Source of the DNA: Cerioporus squamosus
Lineage: Eukaryota; Basidiomycota; Agaricomycetes; Polyporales; Polyporaceae
Direction of reading: 5' to 3'
Length of the DNA: 15,322 nucleotides
NCBI GenBank assembly: GCA_022592435.1
Contig: JABYQS010000692.1
Coordinates: 1 to 15,322, forward strand
Position numbers and translations under genes: made by a program. The notes under the pieces are model-generated. The model saw only the letters and a list, made by a program, of their open reading frames with translations, did not search any database and was not told the origin of the DNA. This document shows positions 1 through 8,854 of this stretch, piece by piece. The stretch's first letter is position 1, and the number at the start of each line of letters is the position of its first letter.

Positions 1-9
1 TAGAGTGCC

Positions 10-1925
10 ATGTCGCGAGCGACACCGTCAAGACAGCCCACCCAGACACGCTCAGGAGCCAACGGAGCCAAGTCCGATGATGTCGCGAGGACGAAAATCC
101 TCCTGTTAGGGATGCGCAGGTGCGTGCCACGAACTCTGCGCTGAGGAGGCCATCTGGGCCAATGACTGTGCGCGAGCAACCCGTCGTGCGATATCCCGAC
201 CATCCTTGCGAACACCTACTCACGAGTACCTCGCAGGAGCGGCAAGACCTCCATCCAGCAAGTTCTCTTCGACGGCCTCTCCCCCCGCGAAACCCTATAT
301 CTCGAGACCACCACACAACCGACCAAGCACCACTTCGAGTGCGTCCGTACTTCTACAAGTCGTCCACGCTCCCCTTGACAACATCTCGCTGCTCTTCTCA
401 GCACGGTCATCCCTCTCGAGATATGGGACTATCCCGGAGATGTCACCTTGGAGACTCTGGACGCCCCCCTTGCCCAATTCGCGACGGTGATCTTTGTCAT
501 AGACATCCAGGTGAGTCTCCTGCCTGGACTCCTCCACGCTGCCCATCCTCGAGCATGCTGGGAGCCATGCCGCCCGCGTCCATTCATCTCAGGACCGGCT
601 CATGAAGAGCACCTCAGGCTCCGATCCGTATACACTGTCATATCAACGGACGATGAAAGCTCTCCCAGAGCGGCAGGATGCCAGACCAAAAGTCTAGCGT
701 GATGTTGACAGTGTTTCGTTCGTTGCAGGACCTATACCAGCAGCCTATACAAAAGCTCGTCGACTTCGTCATCACTGCATATAACGAGCATCCTAACCTG
801 AACCTCGAGGTATTCGTGCACAAGGCGGACGTGCTCACAGAAGAATACAAGATCGGTAAGTCATATGCGAGCACTGGTCTACGCAGCCACTCAGTGCCAT
901 CCCTCTGCGCAGAGAACTTTCGGCATATTCAGGCTCGGGTGCTCTCAGACCTCAGCTACGCCGGCGTCGAGTATGAGACCATACCCATCAACTTCCAACT
1001 GACATCTATATACGACCACTCATTACACGATGCGTTCTCGCGTGTGCTGCACAAGCTGATTGACTCGCTTCCTTACCTGGAGGATCTTCTCAACGTGTTC
1101 TGCACAGTGCGTGCCAAGCTTAATATTCTCTCGTGTGCATTCATTGACCCTGCCACAGAACTCACAAGCGAACAAGGCGTTCCTGTTCGACATTGCCTCG
1201 AGGTTATACGTCGCCACCGATGCCTCTCCGGTAGATCCTCCCGTGCACAACTTATGTAGCGACTATCTGCAGACGCTGAACGCATTCGGCCCCTTATACA
1301 AGTGCGTCTGCGTTATGTGAAGCTGCAGGGCGATGCTGACGCCCTGCGCGCCAGGTCAATATCAGCCAGTCCTCTGCGAATGCGCACGGTTCCTCCAGAC
1401 TCATTTGACTCTCCACCATCGTCTCCACCTGCATCTCCCCAGCCCCCTCCATCAGCCACGACTGTGAGCAACTCCAACCCGCGCATCGCATCTCCCCTCG
1501 CATCTCCCTCCGCCGCCCCTCTCTCCGCACACCAGTCTCCGCAAGTCACACATCAGCCGCTCCCGTCGCCGTCTTTGCCACGCCCACCACACGTCTCCCA
1601 CACCACCACGTCCTCGACGGCACGTCCGTCGAACCACGACGCTCAAGGCAACAGCAATGGCAAAGACAGCGGACGGACCTCTGTCGGCGGCGGTAAGCCG
1701 CTGTTCTACCCATGCGCCGCCGCGTCGCTCGCCCCGACGGCGGCTGGCGCAGGCACGACGCTCACGTACCACCTGATCACGCCGAAGCTGGCGTTGCTGG
1801 CGCTCATCCCAACAGGAGTGTTCCAGGCACGGCGGGGGCTGGTGGAGTACAATGTCGTGTTCTTCCGGGAGGGCGTCCAGGAGATATGCGAGGTCGAGTC
1901 GGAGGCGCGGAAGGTGACGGCTTGA
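10..1925 (+). CDS. gtr2: Rag-family small GTPase, Gtr2/RagC-D type (7 exons, 451 aa)
   Basis: In the known family, Gtr2/RagC-D pairs with Gtr1/RagA-B on the vacuole or lysosome and relays amino-acid status to TORC1. Exons that keep frame are 10-119, 237-338, 402-510, 729-855, 913-1106, 1159-1301 and 1355-1925; they sum to 1356 nt. The start ATG at 10 follows an in-frame TAG at 1-3. Visible motifs are the P-loop GMRRSGKT (residues 34-41), G3 WDYPGD (79-84, with the Rag-type Asp-x-x-Gly), FVIDIQDLYQQPI after the third splice, and G4 HKAD (138-141). The C-terminal roadblock-like region is about residues 378-451. Between them lies a Pro/Ser/Thr-rich linker, about residues 263-375, making the protein longer than yeast Gtr2 or human RagC. 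Four of six donors are GTGCGT. The last acceptor could instead be at 1368-1369, which removes five residues. The family call is firm; Gtr2 rather than Gtr1 rests on the MRRSGKT and HKAD motifs. Confidence 0.93.
1375..1394 (+). repeat. 20-nt direct repeat, copy 1 (inside exon 7 of the GTPase gene)
   Basis: The string tgcgaatgcgcacggttcct is identical to 2038-2057. Here it encodes part of the start of the Pro/Ser linker (around LRMRTVP). The flanks of the two copies are not similar. Confidence 0.85.
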
Positions 1926-2037
1926 AGGCGTGTGGCGTGCGCAATGCTTGTGTGAAGTAAATTGGAGGACCGGCGCATCATGCCTAATGGACTGATTGGA
2001 TACACGTAGGATACTTATATGCTATACTAGGAGTGCA

Positions 2038-2057
2038 TGCGAATGCGCACGGTTCCT
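2038..2057 (+). repeat. 20-nt direct repeat, copy 2
   Basis: Exact match to 1375-1394, lying about 110 bp beyond the GTPase stop codon. Similarity ends abruptly at both edges, so this is either a short duplicated patch or a shared motif. No target-site duplication or terminal inverted repeat is visible around it. Confidence 0.85.
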
Positions 2058-3042
2058 TCTCAGCCGCCGTCTGTCGATATTGAAGACCGTGACCGCGAGC
2101 GATGGTATGGCACGACGACCACCCAAGACCAATGCGTCTCCTCCCTATGCGACTTCTGTTGAGTCTACACGCCTCCCCATGCCAGCCATCCGAGGTTGGG
2201 CTTCTCCCCGCCCGCGGGGTATTGATGCCGAGGATGTAGAGGTAGTCGTCACGCACGATGCCATTCCGGTACTTGACCGGCATCTCAACAACATCGATTG
2301 CGTCATGGTCCCGAACCGGTCTGACGCCTCCGGTCATGTCCACTAGTACTGGTCAATCAATCTTTGACTGGGCGGGCATGCATGTGCGATTCAAGCTGTG
2401 GCGAGCTTCTTGAGGAAAACCAAATTCGGTGTTACTCTTCCGACGGGCTTATAAGGGTTATGCGTATGTAGGCGGCCTTCTGCGTCGCCCACCTCGCATA
2501 CACCCACCACCAATCCACTCACGTCCCGATATCTGCTGTTTGCTAAGCTTCCTATGCATAAGGCCTCCTTCTGCCTCTGGTGATCATGTGAACAGGAAAC
2601 ATGGCAGCGCCAGTCTGGGGATGGTAGCTATCACCGTCCGTCGTCTGACTCGGAGTCTACCCGCCCAACGCAGTACTCTCAGTCGTGGCTTTCGAAATCC
2701 CCGACTACTAGAGCTCAGATATGTTGCGACAACACTACGAGACTGGAAAGGATCGCGCTGGCGCCGATTCTCGGCAAGAACAGCGCCTCTGGCTCCAAGG
2801 CTGGCATCCCGCTCTATCCCTTGCTCAGAACTTGAAGTCCCGACTCCCGACCTACCTCTTCCTACCGCCCCCACTTGTCCGCTAGCCGGCACCACTCTCA
2901 TGTCTGGGCCGTACAGGTCCGTAGGCAGAACAGAGTGACACCCGCGTTGGCCCATGCGTACTGGATTTTGTACGCTTGGTCCGTCCAGTATGGTGGACAA
3001 CAACCTTGTCGTCAAGTCGCACAAACCAGGCCAGAGGTATAT

Positions 3043-3059
3043 GAACCCTTCGCATTCGC
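3043..3059 (-). repeat. Inverted partial match to the 20-nt repeat
   Basis: Read on the minus strand, these 17 bases match the core of the 20-nt repeat at 15 of 17 positions. On the plus strand the bases read gaacccttcgcattcgc. This may be a third, diverged and inverted copy, or chance. Confidence 0.4.
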
Positions 3060-3232
3060 CGCCTCATCTAGATATCCGCCCCCGAAACACCACTCCGACA
3101 GGATCGATCTCATCATGAACCCTTCGCTCGGTCCATCCCCGAGGTTCATGTTTGTCAAGGAACCCAGTCTACGAGTCTTTCCGCAAGCTCCGCCCCAGCT
3201 CTCTGTAGCAGCCAACCCCCACGGAGACCATT

Positions 3233-5182
3233 ATGCGTCTCCCGAGTCCCGGATGATGTCATGTCGGAGATCCTCGCCTACGTAGATGTGCAAGCTCTTG
3301 GAAGATGCGACAGTACTTCAATCTGAACTCACCGAGCACGCCATCCAGGTCTGCATCCTGCGGCAGTTCATCGACCGCGACACGCGCCTGCAGTATCGTC
3401 TGGAGCTCGGCATCGCCGGCGTGGTCGAAGGGCCAGCCTGCGCCGGGATGTCCGTGCACCAACGCCTGCAGAAGCTGCGCGAGCACAGCGCGCCTCTTTG
3501 CGCTAGTCTGCAGGTCCTCGTTCCCGGCCCCGTCCTTCCTGCCGGGACCCTTCCCGGACAGCGTGAGCCGTTGAAAGGCGGCTCGGCGTGCATAGGAAAC
3601 TCGATAGCGTACGTCGTCAAGTACCCGGACGCAACTGGTCGGCTCGTCGTGTACTCGCCACCGTCACCGTATTCGGAGCCAGTACAAGCTGAGGTCTTTG
3701 GCATGCCTCCGTTCGTGGAGGTTGCAGGGGTGGATGCCTCGCAGCGCTTGGTGGTCAGTTTCACCAGCGGTCCGGCACAGACAGTCAAGTGCGCTTCTCT
3801 GCCAATTCTCCCCAGTGTTGTTTTGCATGTTGGCGAAGAAACGTATGACCTCCGACAGCAAGCGCGCCACTGTGTACCTGTCTACGATCGTGGAGGGACC
3901 TGCAGGCGCTCAGCCTCAGGTGCATCCTCAGACACGTTACGACCACATAGAGCTCTCGTTCATCAAGTGGCCGTCGCCCGCTTTCCTTGGCTTCAAGGTG
4001 TACGATCGGTACATGGCGTATGAAGTTCGTCCTGGATCCTCTGTCTTCGGCGCAGAAGCAGCAGGGCCCTGAACGCATCGACTACTCCCTCGAGGTCTGG
4101 GACTGCCAGGAAGGCTGTCTAGTATGGGTGAGCGTCCCCTACTACTCCCAGTGTCGAGCGAATCCGCTTCCGTCGAACGCTGATCAACCGTCACGCCTCC
4201 ACAGCGCGGGTACTTTGACGGGCAGTGTACCTTCACGTTCCTGGACCACGCGCACATCTTGGTGTCGGTGCGCTCGCCTCTGCCCCCACACCAGCTCCTC
4301 GTCTACCAGTTCGTCTACACGCAAGACTCGGCGGACCACGCCGCGGCGGGGCTGTACCCGAAGGGCTGCGTGCTCGCGCTGACGCTCCCGGACGACGTCG
4401 TGACATGCGTCCTGGAGGACTCGTGCGCGCTCACCCCGACGCTCCCCCCGCCCACCGCGCTCTTCGCGCCCGACCCCGCGCTGCGGCCCGTCGTCGCGGA
4501 GCTCAGGGACCGCGCCAAGCAGTACAGCACGCTCGTGCTGCCTGCCTCCAGCATCCTCTACTGGGTGAAGGAGCGCGGGCCCTGGCCGTGGGTCCGCACC
4601 CCCAGCCCCGTGTCCCCGCCAGAGATCCCCTGGGAGGAGCTCTCGCAGTATGCTATACGCGTCCCCACGGGTTTGGACGGGCCCGGGATCGAGAAGGACG
4701 ATGCGGCGAGCACAGGCCCACCGGGGAACGCGCCCCACAGCATCTTCTCGTACGGCTCGAAGGTGGCGTACGTCGGGCACCACCCGGACCGCGACGAGCT
4801 GTGTCTCATGGTCGTCGACCTCTACCATCTCGCTGCGCTGCACGAGCCCCACAAAGGTCTGTGCGTGAGGAAGGGGCCTCCGCCGCGGCCGCGCAGGGGG
4901 CAGCGCGACTCGGAGGCGCGGTGGGTACCGAGGCCCCCGGCGTGGCGGCGTGACCGGTGTACGCTACGTACGAGCTCGAGCCTTCGCTGAGGGATGTGGA
5001 GGATTCGATCGACGCGATTGGGTTGCATCCGGACGGGTTGACGATCAGCGTGAGTGTTTCGTTCCCGCCTTGTGTAGCTTTGACCTTGGCGATGTTCTGA
5101 CGCGCCCTTTTCCCCTTGCTCGACGCTGCAGTGCGATCGAGGCCGGGACGGGGGACGACTGCTGCATTTCCTCACTCTGTAG
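3233..5182 (+). pseudogene. F-box protein gene, apparently frame-disrupted
   Basis: Intact members are adaptors that bind Skp1 in SCF ubiquitin ligases and recruit targets through the C-terminal part. Seen: the F-box start VPDDVMSEILAYVDVQALGRC (3246-3308); VCILRQFIDRDTRLQYRLEL (from 3349), a typical F-box end; GGSACIGNSIAYVVKYPDAT; GVDASQRLVVSF; LGFKVYDRYMAYEV; YSLEVWDCQEGCLVW; FLDHAHILVSVRSPLP; VVDLYHLAALHE; and the end RLLHFLTL at a TAG (5180-5182). Phase-correct introns fit at 3789-3858, 4128-4204 and 5050-5131. Frame still changes near 3310-3348, near 4022 and between 4856 and 4957. The first two could be removed by introns 3282-3348 and 3998-4055, but those would delete residues that fit the family. 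The last cannot be spliced, because a TGA at 4951-4953 blocks the downstream frame and no suitable acceptor follows. The start is unclear: ATG 3233 is out of frame with the F-box, and ATG 3286 lies after its first half. Alternatives are indel errors in the sequence or a shorter gene ending at 4990. Confidence 0.6.
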
Positions 5183-6229
5183 ACGAGGAGCACGGGGTTG
5201 CGGGTACTCTGTTGGACCACTCCTTCCCGGACAGCTGGGGTGCCCATATACCTGTGGTAACGTCTCGATGCTGGAATCTCAATACTGCTTCCTATATTGG
5301 CCTGTCTAGCATCTACTGGGGGATGACATCTGACGTCTGCTACGTATTACGGGGACCAAGAGGTCCGGCGCAAGTCAATCGGTGTCTAGCTTCCATCCAC
5401 CATCCGACATGAATACACCCCCTGGCAGACCGTTCGCGCGATCACCGTCCAATGTGTATACTGTACGGGCGTCGTGCGACTCGTCACGCCAAGTAAGGCA
5501 AGGCACCCTGGTCGTCAGGACGTCCTCAGCAGCGCGCGCGCACTGAGTGACCGCAGTCTCCGTCGGCGCGCCTGGAGCCCCGAAGGTTCTTCAGCTGGGC
5601 GCAGTGGGATTCAAGACGCAGTGACTCTTAACCTCTTCGGACCGGCAGCTCCCGGTCGCTACTACAAGAGGGTCCAGCAGCTTCGAGCCTTCGACTCATA
5701 CAGAGTGCCATTGCATAGGGGGGTCCACGTCGAACAGGCTGGACGGCCTGGGTTCTGCTGAGTTCTGCAGGACACGAGTGACGAATGAGGATGCGTGAAG
5801 ACAGACTTGCCTGGCATACGCACGCCGTCCGGTGCATGAGAACGCCGCAGGGCTAGGGGGATTGCGCAGGCTTCGCGGGTTCTTCTCGGTAAGACTGCGC
5901 GAGCGACGTGAGAGCAGCCTCCAGCTTCCGTTTCTATGCGATTGGGAGGGGTTGGGAGTTGCCGGGTATGGAGAGAACGTGGTGAGATGGCTTCTCGCGC
6001 TCGCAACAATTTGCCTCACGGTACCCAAACTCGTCAGGTCGGGGCCAGTACTGGAGTTCGAGCAGCGGATGGACGTGCATGCATGGCGGCGCATACAGTA
6101 GCCTTAGTTCACGATACATGGTGCGACGCCATGACGGTGCATGCACGGGTGCCGCGCACCTGCGTCCGCGGCGAGTCCGTGGGGAGCTGTCAAGGGCATG
6201 AACGGGGATGTCAGAATAGCACTGACCGA

Positions 6230-6235
6230 TATAAA
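6230..6235 (+). promoter_or_regulatory. Possible TATA box
   Basis: TATAAA in a GC-rich setting (gatataaatgg). No convincing coding start follows at the expected distance, so this may be chance or mark a non-coding or degenerate transcription unit. Confidence 0.2.
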
Positions 6236-6580
6236 TGGAGGAGCGTGGAGGACACCGGAGCCGTCACGACCGCGCGCGAAGCGAGGGAAGGCGGGAGGCG
6301 AGTACGTCCATGCATGAGGCGGTCTAGAGACCCTCATCGTCCGACTCAGTTGGGCCGCACGTCATCGAAGAAGGGCTTGTACATCGATGGGAGGCAGCCG
6401 GGGTGGGCAATGTATCCTCGTTGCGATGTGCAACGACGGCGGGAGGCGGAACACCCATGGCCATGGGGGGTTCACCGTTCTACAGTATCACTGCACAGCA
6501 TACCAGTGCGCGTGAACCCTACGCTGGCACACACCTTAACTCAGATCACGGCGAGCATCACGGTGGACCGCGTTGGGAGA

Positions 6581-6601
6581 TGGTGGTGGTGGTGGTGGTG
6601 G
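6581..6601 (+). repeat. (TGG)7 trinucleotide microsatellite
   Basis: Seven uninterrupted TGG units in a gene-free stretch. In one open frame they would give an implausible run of tryptophans, which argues against that frame being translated. Confidence 0.95.
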
Positions 6602-6769
6602 GCGGCCGATGGGGGTCGGGCATTGCGGCAGTTAAGCTCGCAGCCGAGAGTCGGCGTGTGTCCGCGTAGCGAGCTGATTCGAGCTTCTGGATGCGAGACG
6701 CGGCGCAGGGTACCGGTGAGCAGCCGAGGTAGCTACGGGCATCGTGGCTAGCAGGCTGCGAGTTCTCTC

Positions 6770-6787
6770 GACGTCAGACGGACGTCA
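6770..6787 (+). promoter_or_regulatory. Paired GACGTCA (CRE/ATF-like) sites
   Basis: GACGTCA occurs at 6770-6776 and again at 6781-6787, 11 bp apart start to start, close to one helical turn. The sequence matches the core bound by ATF/CREB-type bZIP factors. No downstream gene can be assigned, so function is uncertain. Confidence 0.25.
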
Positions 6788-7566
6788 CGACGGGAATGTT
6801 CTTTGCGAGGGCGGAGGCTCAGCTGGAAGGGGCAGGGGGACGCCTATACTGCGTCGCGGAGTGCTCGGCGAGCATGGGGTTGAGCTCTGCACAGAAGTCG
6901 GAAGGCCATGCGGAGCAGCAAGGCACTGAACAAGGGACGATTTGTATTGCGACAGGCTTCGGACTCCGGTCAACCAGCGGTGCAACTGATCAATTTGAAG
7001 CGCAGATCAGAGTGATGTTTCGGGCGGGAGAATTGCCATACCGGTGGACGTGCGCGGCGCAGCGACGGGCGACCACGCGTGCTCGAGTGCAGCGAGGGCT
7101 TGTGTCCGTCGAGGACGACGAGCGCGGTTGTGGGCATGGCGGAGAGCAGCGTTCGGTCGTCGTGGAGGCGGAGAACGGTAGCAAGTGCGGGCCCTGCGGG
7201 GTGGCCATGGTGGCGGTAGGCGCCGTGCGGGGGCGCATCCGGAGTGATGGGAAAGCGATCGCAGGGCGCGTGAGCAACTTGGTCCTTGACACAGCTGGGG
7301 CTGTCACTGCATAGCGTACGCTTCCTTGCACTCTCCCAGCGGAAACAGTTCGAATACAAAACGAGGATCATGGCCTGTCGACTCTCTCCTCCCGTCGCAT
7401 CCCCCGCTGCACTACCCGACGCTGTCAGACCTGCCGCGCCCCAGTTCGCGGTCGACGACGCTAGCGAGATCGTGCGTCCACCCGGACCTTCTCAGTCCTC
7501 TTGCCGCACCCGACATACCACCTGACTGCGACCTGGCGCGCCCTTGCCCGACCTGGCCTCTTCCTT

Positions 7567-7856
7567 AAAGACACCGTCTCTGCCTGGCTGCTCGTCTCCC
7601 CTCCCCTCCCTCCGTTCCTGCGTCGCTCCGGCGGCCCTACACCATCCATGTCCTCTGGCAGGAAGCCGCGCTACACTCTCTTCAGCGTTGGCAGGAACAA
7701 GGCCAGTCCTGCGCGTAATGCAAGCATAAAACGCGCAAGTCTGCGAGCCAGTGTTATACGCACCGAAGCACCCAAACTCCACCTCGCCTTCGAGTCCGAA
7801 GACGCTGGGGAAGCAATCCCGAGCGGAAGCAAACGGCCTGTGAACGCTGCGCCAAG
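7567..7856 (+). pseudogene. Possible zinc-cluster-like coding fragment split by TAA
   Basis: One frame stays open from 7570 to 7715, is stopped by TAA at 7716-7718, and is open again to 7856, where a GTGAGT donor follows. The translation looks protein-like: VLWQEAALHSLQRWQEQGQ, then SCA, the stop, CKHKTRKSASQC, and finally ERKQTACERCAK directly before the donor. The paired CxxC spacing and basic residues recall fungal zinc-cluster proteins, where the first cysteine pair is followed by further cysteines in the next exon. I could not find a next exon that supplies these. A CAA-to-TAA change would place the stop inside a CxxC motif. It could equally be chance; the motif resemblance is weak and no start codon is clear. 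Confidence 0.25.
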
Positions 7857-7900
7857 GTGAGTACGGTTCCGGGCTATGTATTTTTGAGTTTGTCTTCTCC

Positions 7901-7946
7901 GAAGTTGCACCTGCAGCTGCGAATCCCATCCGAACTCCCGCCATCT
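7901..7946 (+). repeat. Diverged duplication, unit 1 (46 nt)
   Basis: Aligns with 8197-8236 at 34 of 40 positions with one 6-nt in-frame gap. In one plus frame the copies read EVAPAAANPIRTPAI and EVAPGNPIRIPAI. Four of the six differences fall at third codon positions of that frame. Because third positions face each other in one antisense frame, a minus-strand reading (MAGVRMGF and MAGIRMGF) is equally favoured. Confidence 0.7.
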
Positions 7947-8473
7947 TGCCTCCCAATTCCCAGGATGCACTCGTCGCGCCATCCTCCTGCCTGCAGTCAA
8001 TGATCGCCGCTGCCATAGCCTGATGTTGTCCATGCGGGTTGTGGTTCATGCATAGGCTGTCAGTTGGCCGGCTTGAGCGTCCTCAAGTGCCGCCTTGCCC
8101 CCGTCGCGTTACAGCCTGTCGCGGGAGTTCACGCTGCCGTGACAAGGCAGGAGACGTCCTCCGGACTGACGTCCGTCTTGCGGATCTGACTTTAAGGAAG
8201 TTGCGCCTGGGAACCCCATTCGAATTCCGGCCATCTGGTCAACCGGCCTTCTCGTACCTCACGTTCCAGCGGTCTGGCCCAATGACCCGAGACCATGTGC
8301 TTCTGCTCCCACTCCCTGTTGCGCCTCTAGTGCGTCCAGGGACATGCCCGAGGGCCTCTTCGTTCCTCCCATCCACCACCTGCGCCTTTCTCGCCGCTAG
8401 TTCCCCGCATATATCTCCCTTCGCGCTTGCTACCCCCCTCCGACCCTCTGACTCACTGACTTGTACTTTCCAG
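7947..8473. other. Gene-free stretch with a good 3' splice site at its end
   Basis: Apart from duplication unit 2 there is no recognisable coding region. It ends in CTGAC, a pyrimidine run and CAG (8456-8473), a textbook fungal branch point plus acceptor. This makes 8474 a likely exon start, although no donor or upstream exon could be assigned; GTGCGT at 8330 is one candidate. Confidence 0.35.
8197..8236 (+). repeat. Diverged duplication, unit 2 (40 nt)
   Basis: Partner of 7901-7946. About 80 bp upstream of this unit lies acagcctgt (8111-8119), which resembles acggcctgt (7833-7841) upstream of unit 1. Each is followed by acgctgc and aagg, so the duplicated segment may originally have been about 120 bp. 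Confidence 0.7.
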
Positions 8474-8854
8474 CCTCAGCACATGTGAAATTCCGCATTC
8501 GCAACGTCAATCGAATCCGCAAGAGATGAAGGACGCACCACTGCCCTCGCTCCCCGACGACGCTGCGCCGGCGAGGAAACCAAGGTTCGTTGTACTGCTT
8601 TCAGGCATGACCTCATCCTAGCGCGTACCCCATCACCTGTATTTCCGCGCTCGCTTCCTCGTGATGCGAGATCGCACATCAACGCGCACACAACATACCC
8701 CAGAATGTTTATTCGACTGTGAGAGAACCTAGTGCTCATATATGTTGCGAAACAGGGAACTCGCATTTCACCCTCCTTCTTCCGAGGCCCGCACAACACG
8801 ACCACCACCGACGTCAAGCACGCCCCAACCCGCGCGCCGTCCTGCCCAACATAG
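8474..8854 (+). other. Possible 5' exons of the downstream disordered-protein gene
   Basis: Exon candidates are 8474-8584 and 8756-8854, with introns 8585-8755 (donor GTTCGT) and 8855-9020 (donor GTACGT, acceptor CTCCCCACAG). Joined, they keep an open frame into ATG 9028. The frame passes through MKDAPLPSLPDDAAPARKPR (ATG 8526), then ELAFHPPSSEARTTRPPPTS and so on, and both phases agree. The 8855-9020 intron is convincing. The 8585-8755 intron has a poor acceptor, and an in-frame ATG at 8742 is an alternative start. If the upstream part is not coding, 8855-9020 is a 5' UTR intron. Confidence 0.35.

Larger units (their letters stand above)
1926..3232. other. Intergenic region without a supported gene
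   Basis: About 1.3 kb between the Rag GTPase gene and the F-box gene. Open frames up to about 145 codons exist on both strands, but none shows a recognisable domain, consistent exon-intron structure or compositional signature. The beginning must hold the 3' UTR of the GTPase gene; no canonical AATAAA was seen. The region contains a second copy of a 20-nt string from exon 7 of the GTPase gene (2038-2057) and an inverted partial match (3043-3059). Minus-strand frames at 1984-2343 and 2584-3024 were considered and left out. Confidence 0.6.
5183..7566. other. Long region without a recognisable gene
   Basis: About 2.4 kb. Open frames of up to 271 codons occur (for example 5936-6751 plus, 6796-7314 plus, 6970-7371 minus), but their translations are Arg/Gly/Ser-rich, overlap each other on both strands and show no domain. 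GC-rich DNA yields such frames by chance. A possible coding start is ATG 7371 (MACRLSPPVASPAALPDAV), which would need a 99-bp intron at 7471-7569 to continue; I do not support it as a gene. The stretch also contains a TATAAA at 6230, two GACGTCA sites at 6770-6787, a TGG repeat at 6581, and three CATGCATG-like palindromes at 6076-6084, 6137-6146 and 6309-6316. Confidence 0.5.

Noticed and set aside
1984..2343. A minus-strand 119-codon frame as a possible transposon remnant
   Set aside because: No transposase or reverse-transcriptase motif and no terminal repeats were seen.
5936..6751. A 271-codon plus-strand frame
   Set aside because: It contains seven Trp in a row from a TGG microsatellite, is Arg/Gly-rich, and overlaps several other frames. 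No domain is visible.
6796..7314. A 172-codon plus-strand frame and opposing minus-strand frames at 6970-7371
   Set aside because: Frames of similar length are open on both strands in GC-rich DNA. None shows a motif or intron structure.
7340..7360. tRNA B-box-like agttcgaat
   Set aside because: No matching A box, acceptor stem or cloverleaf can be built around it.
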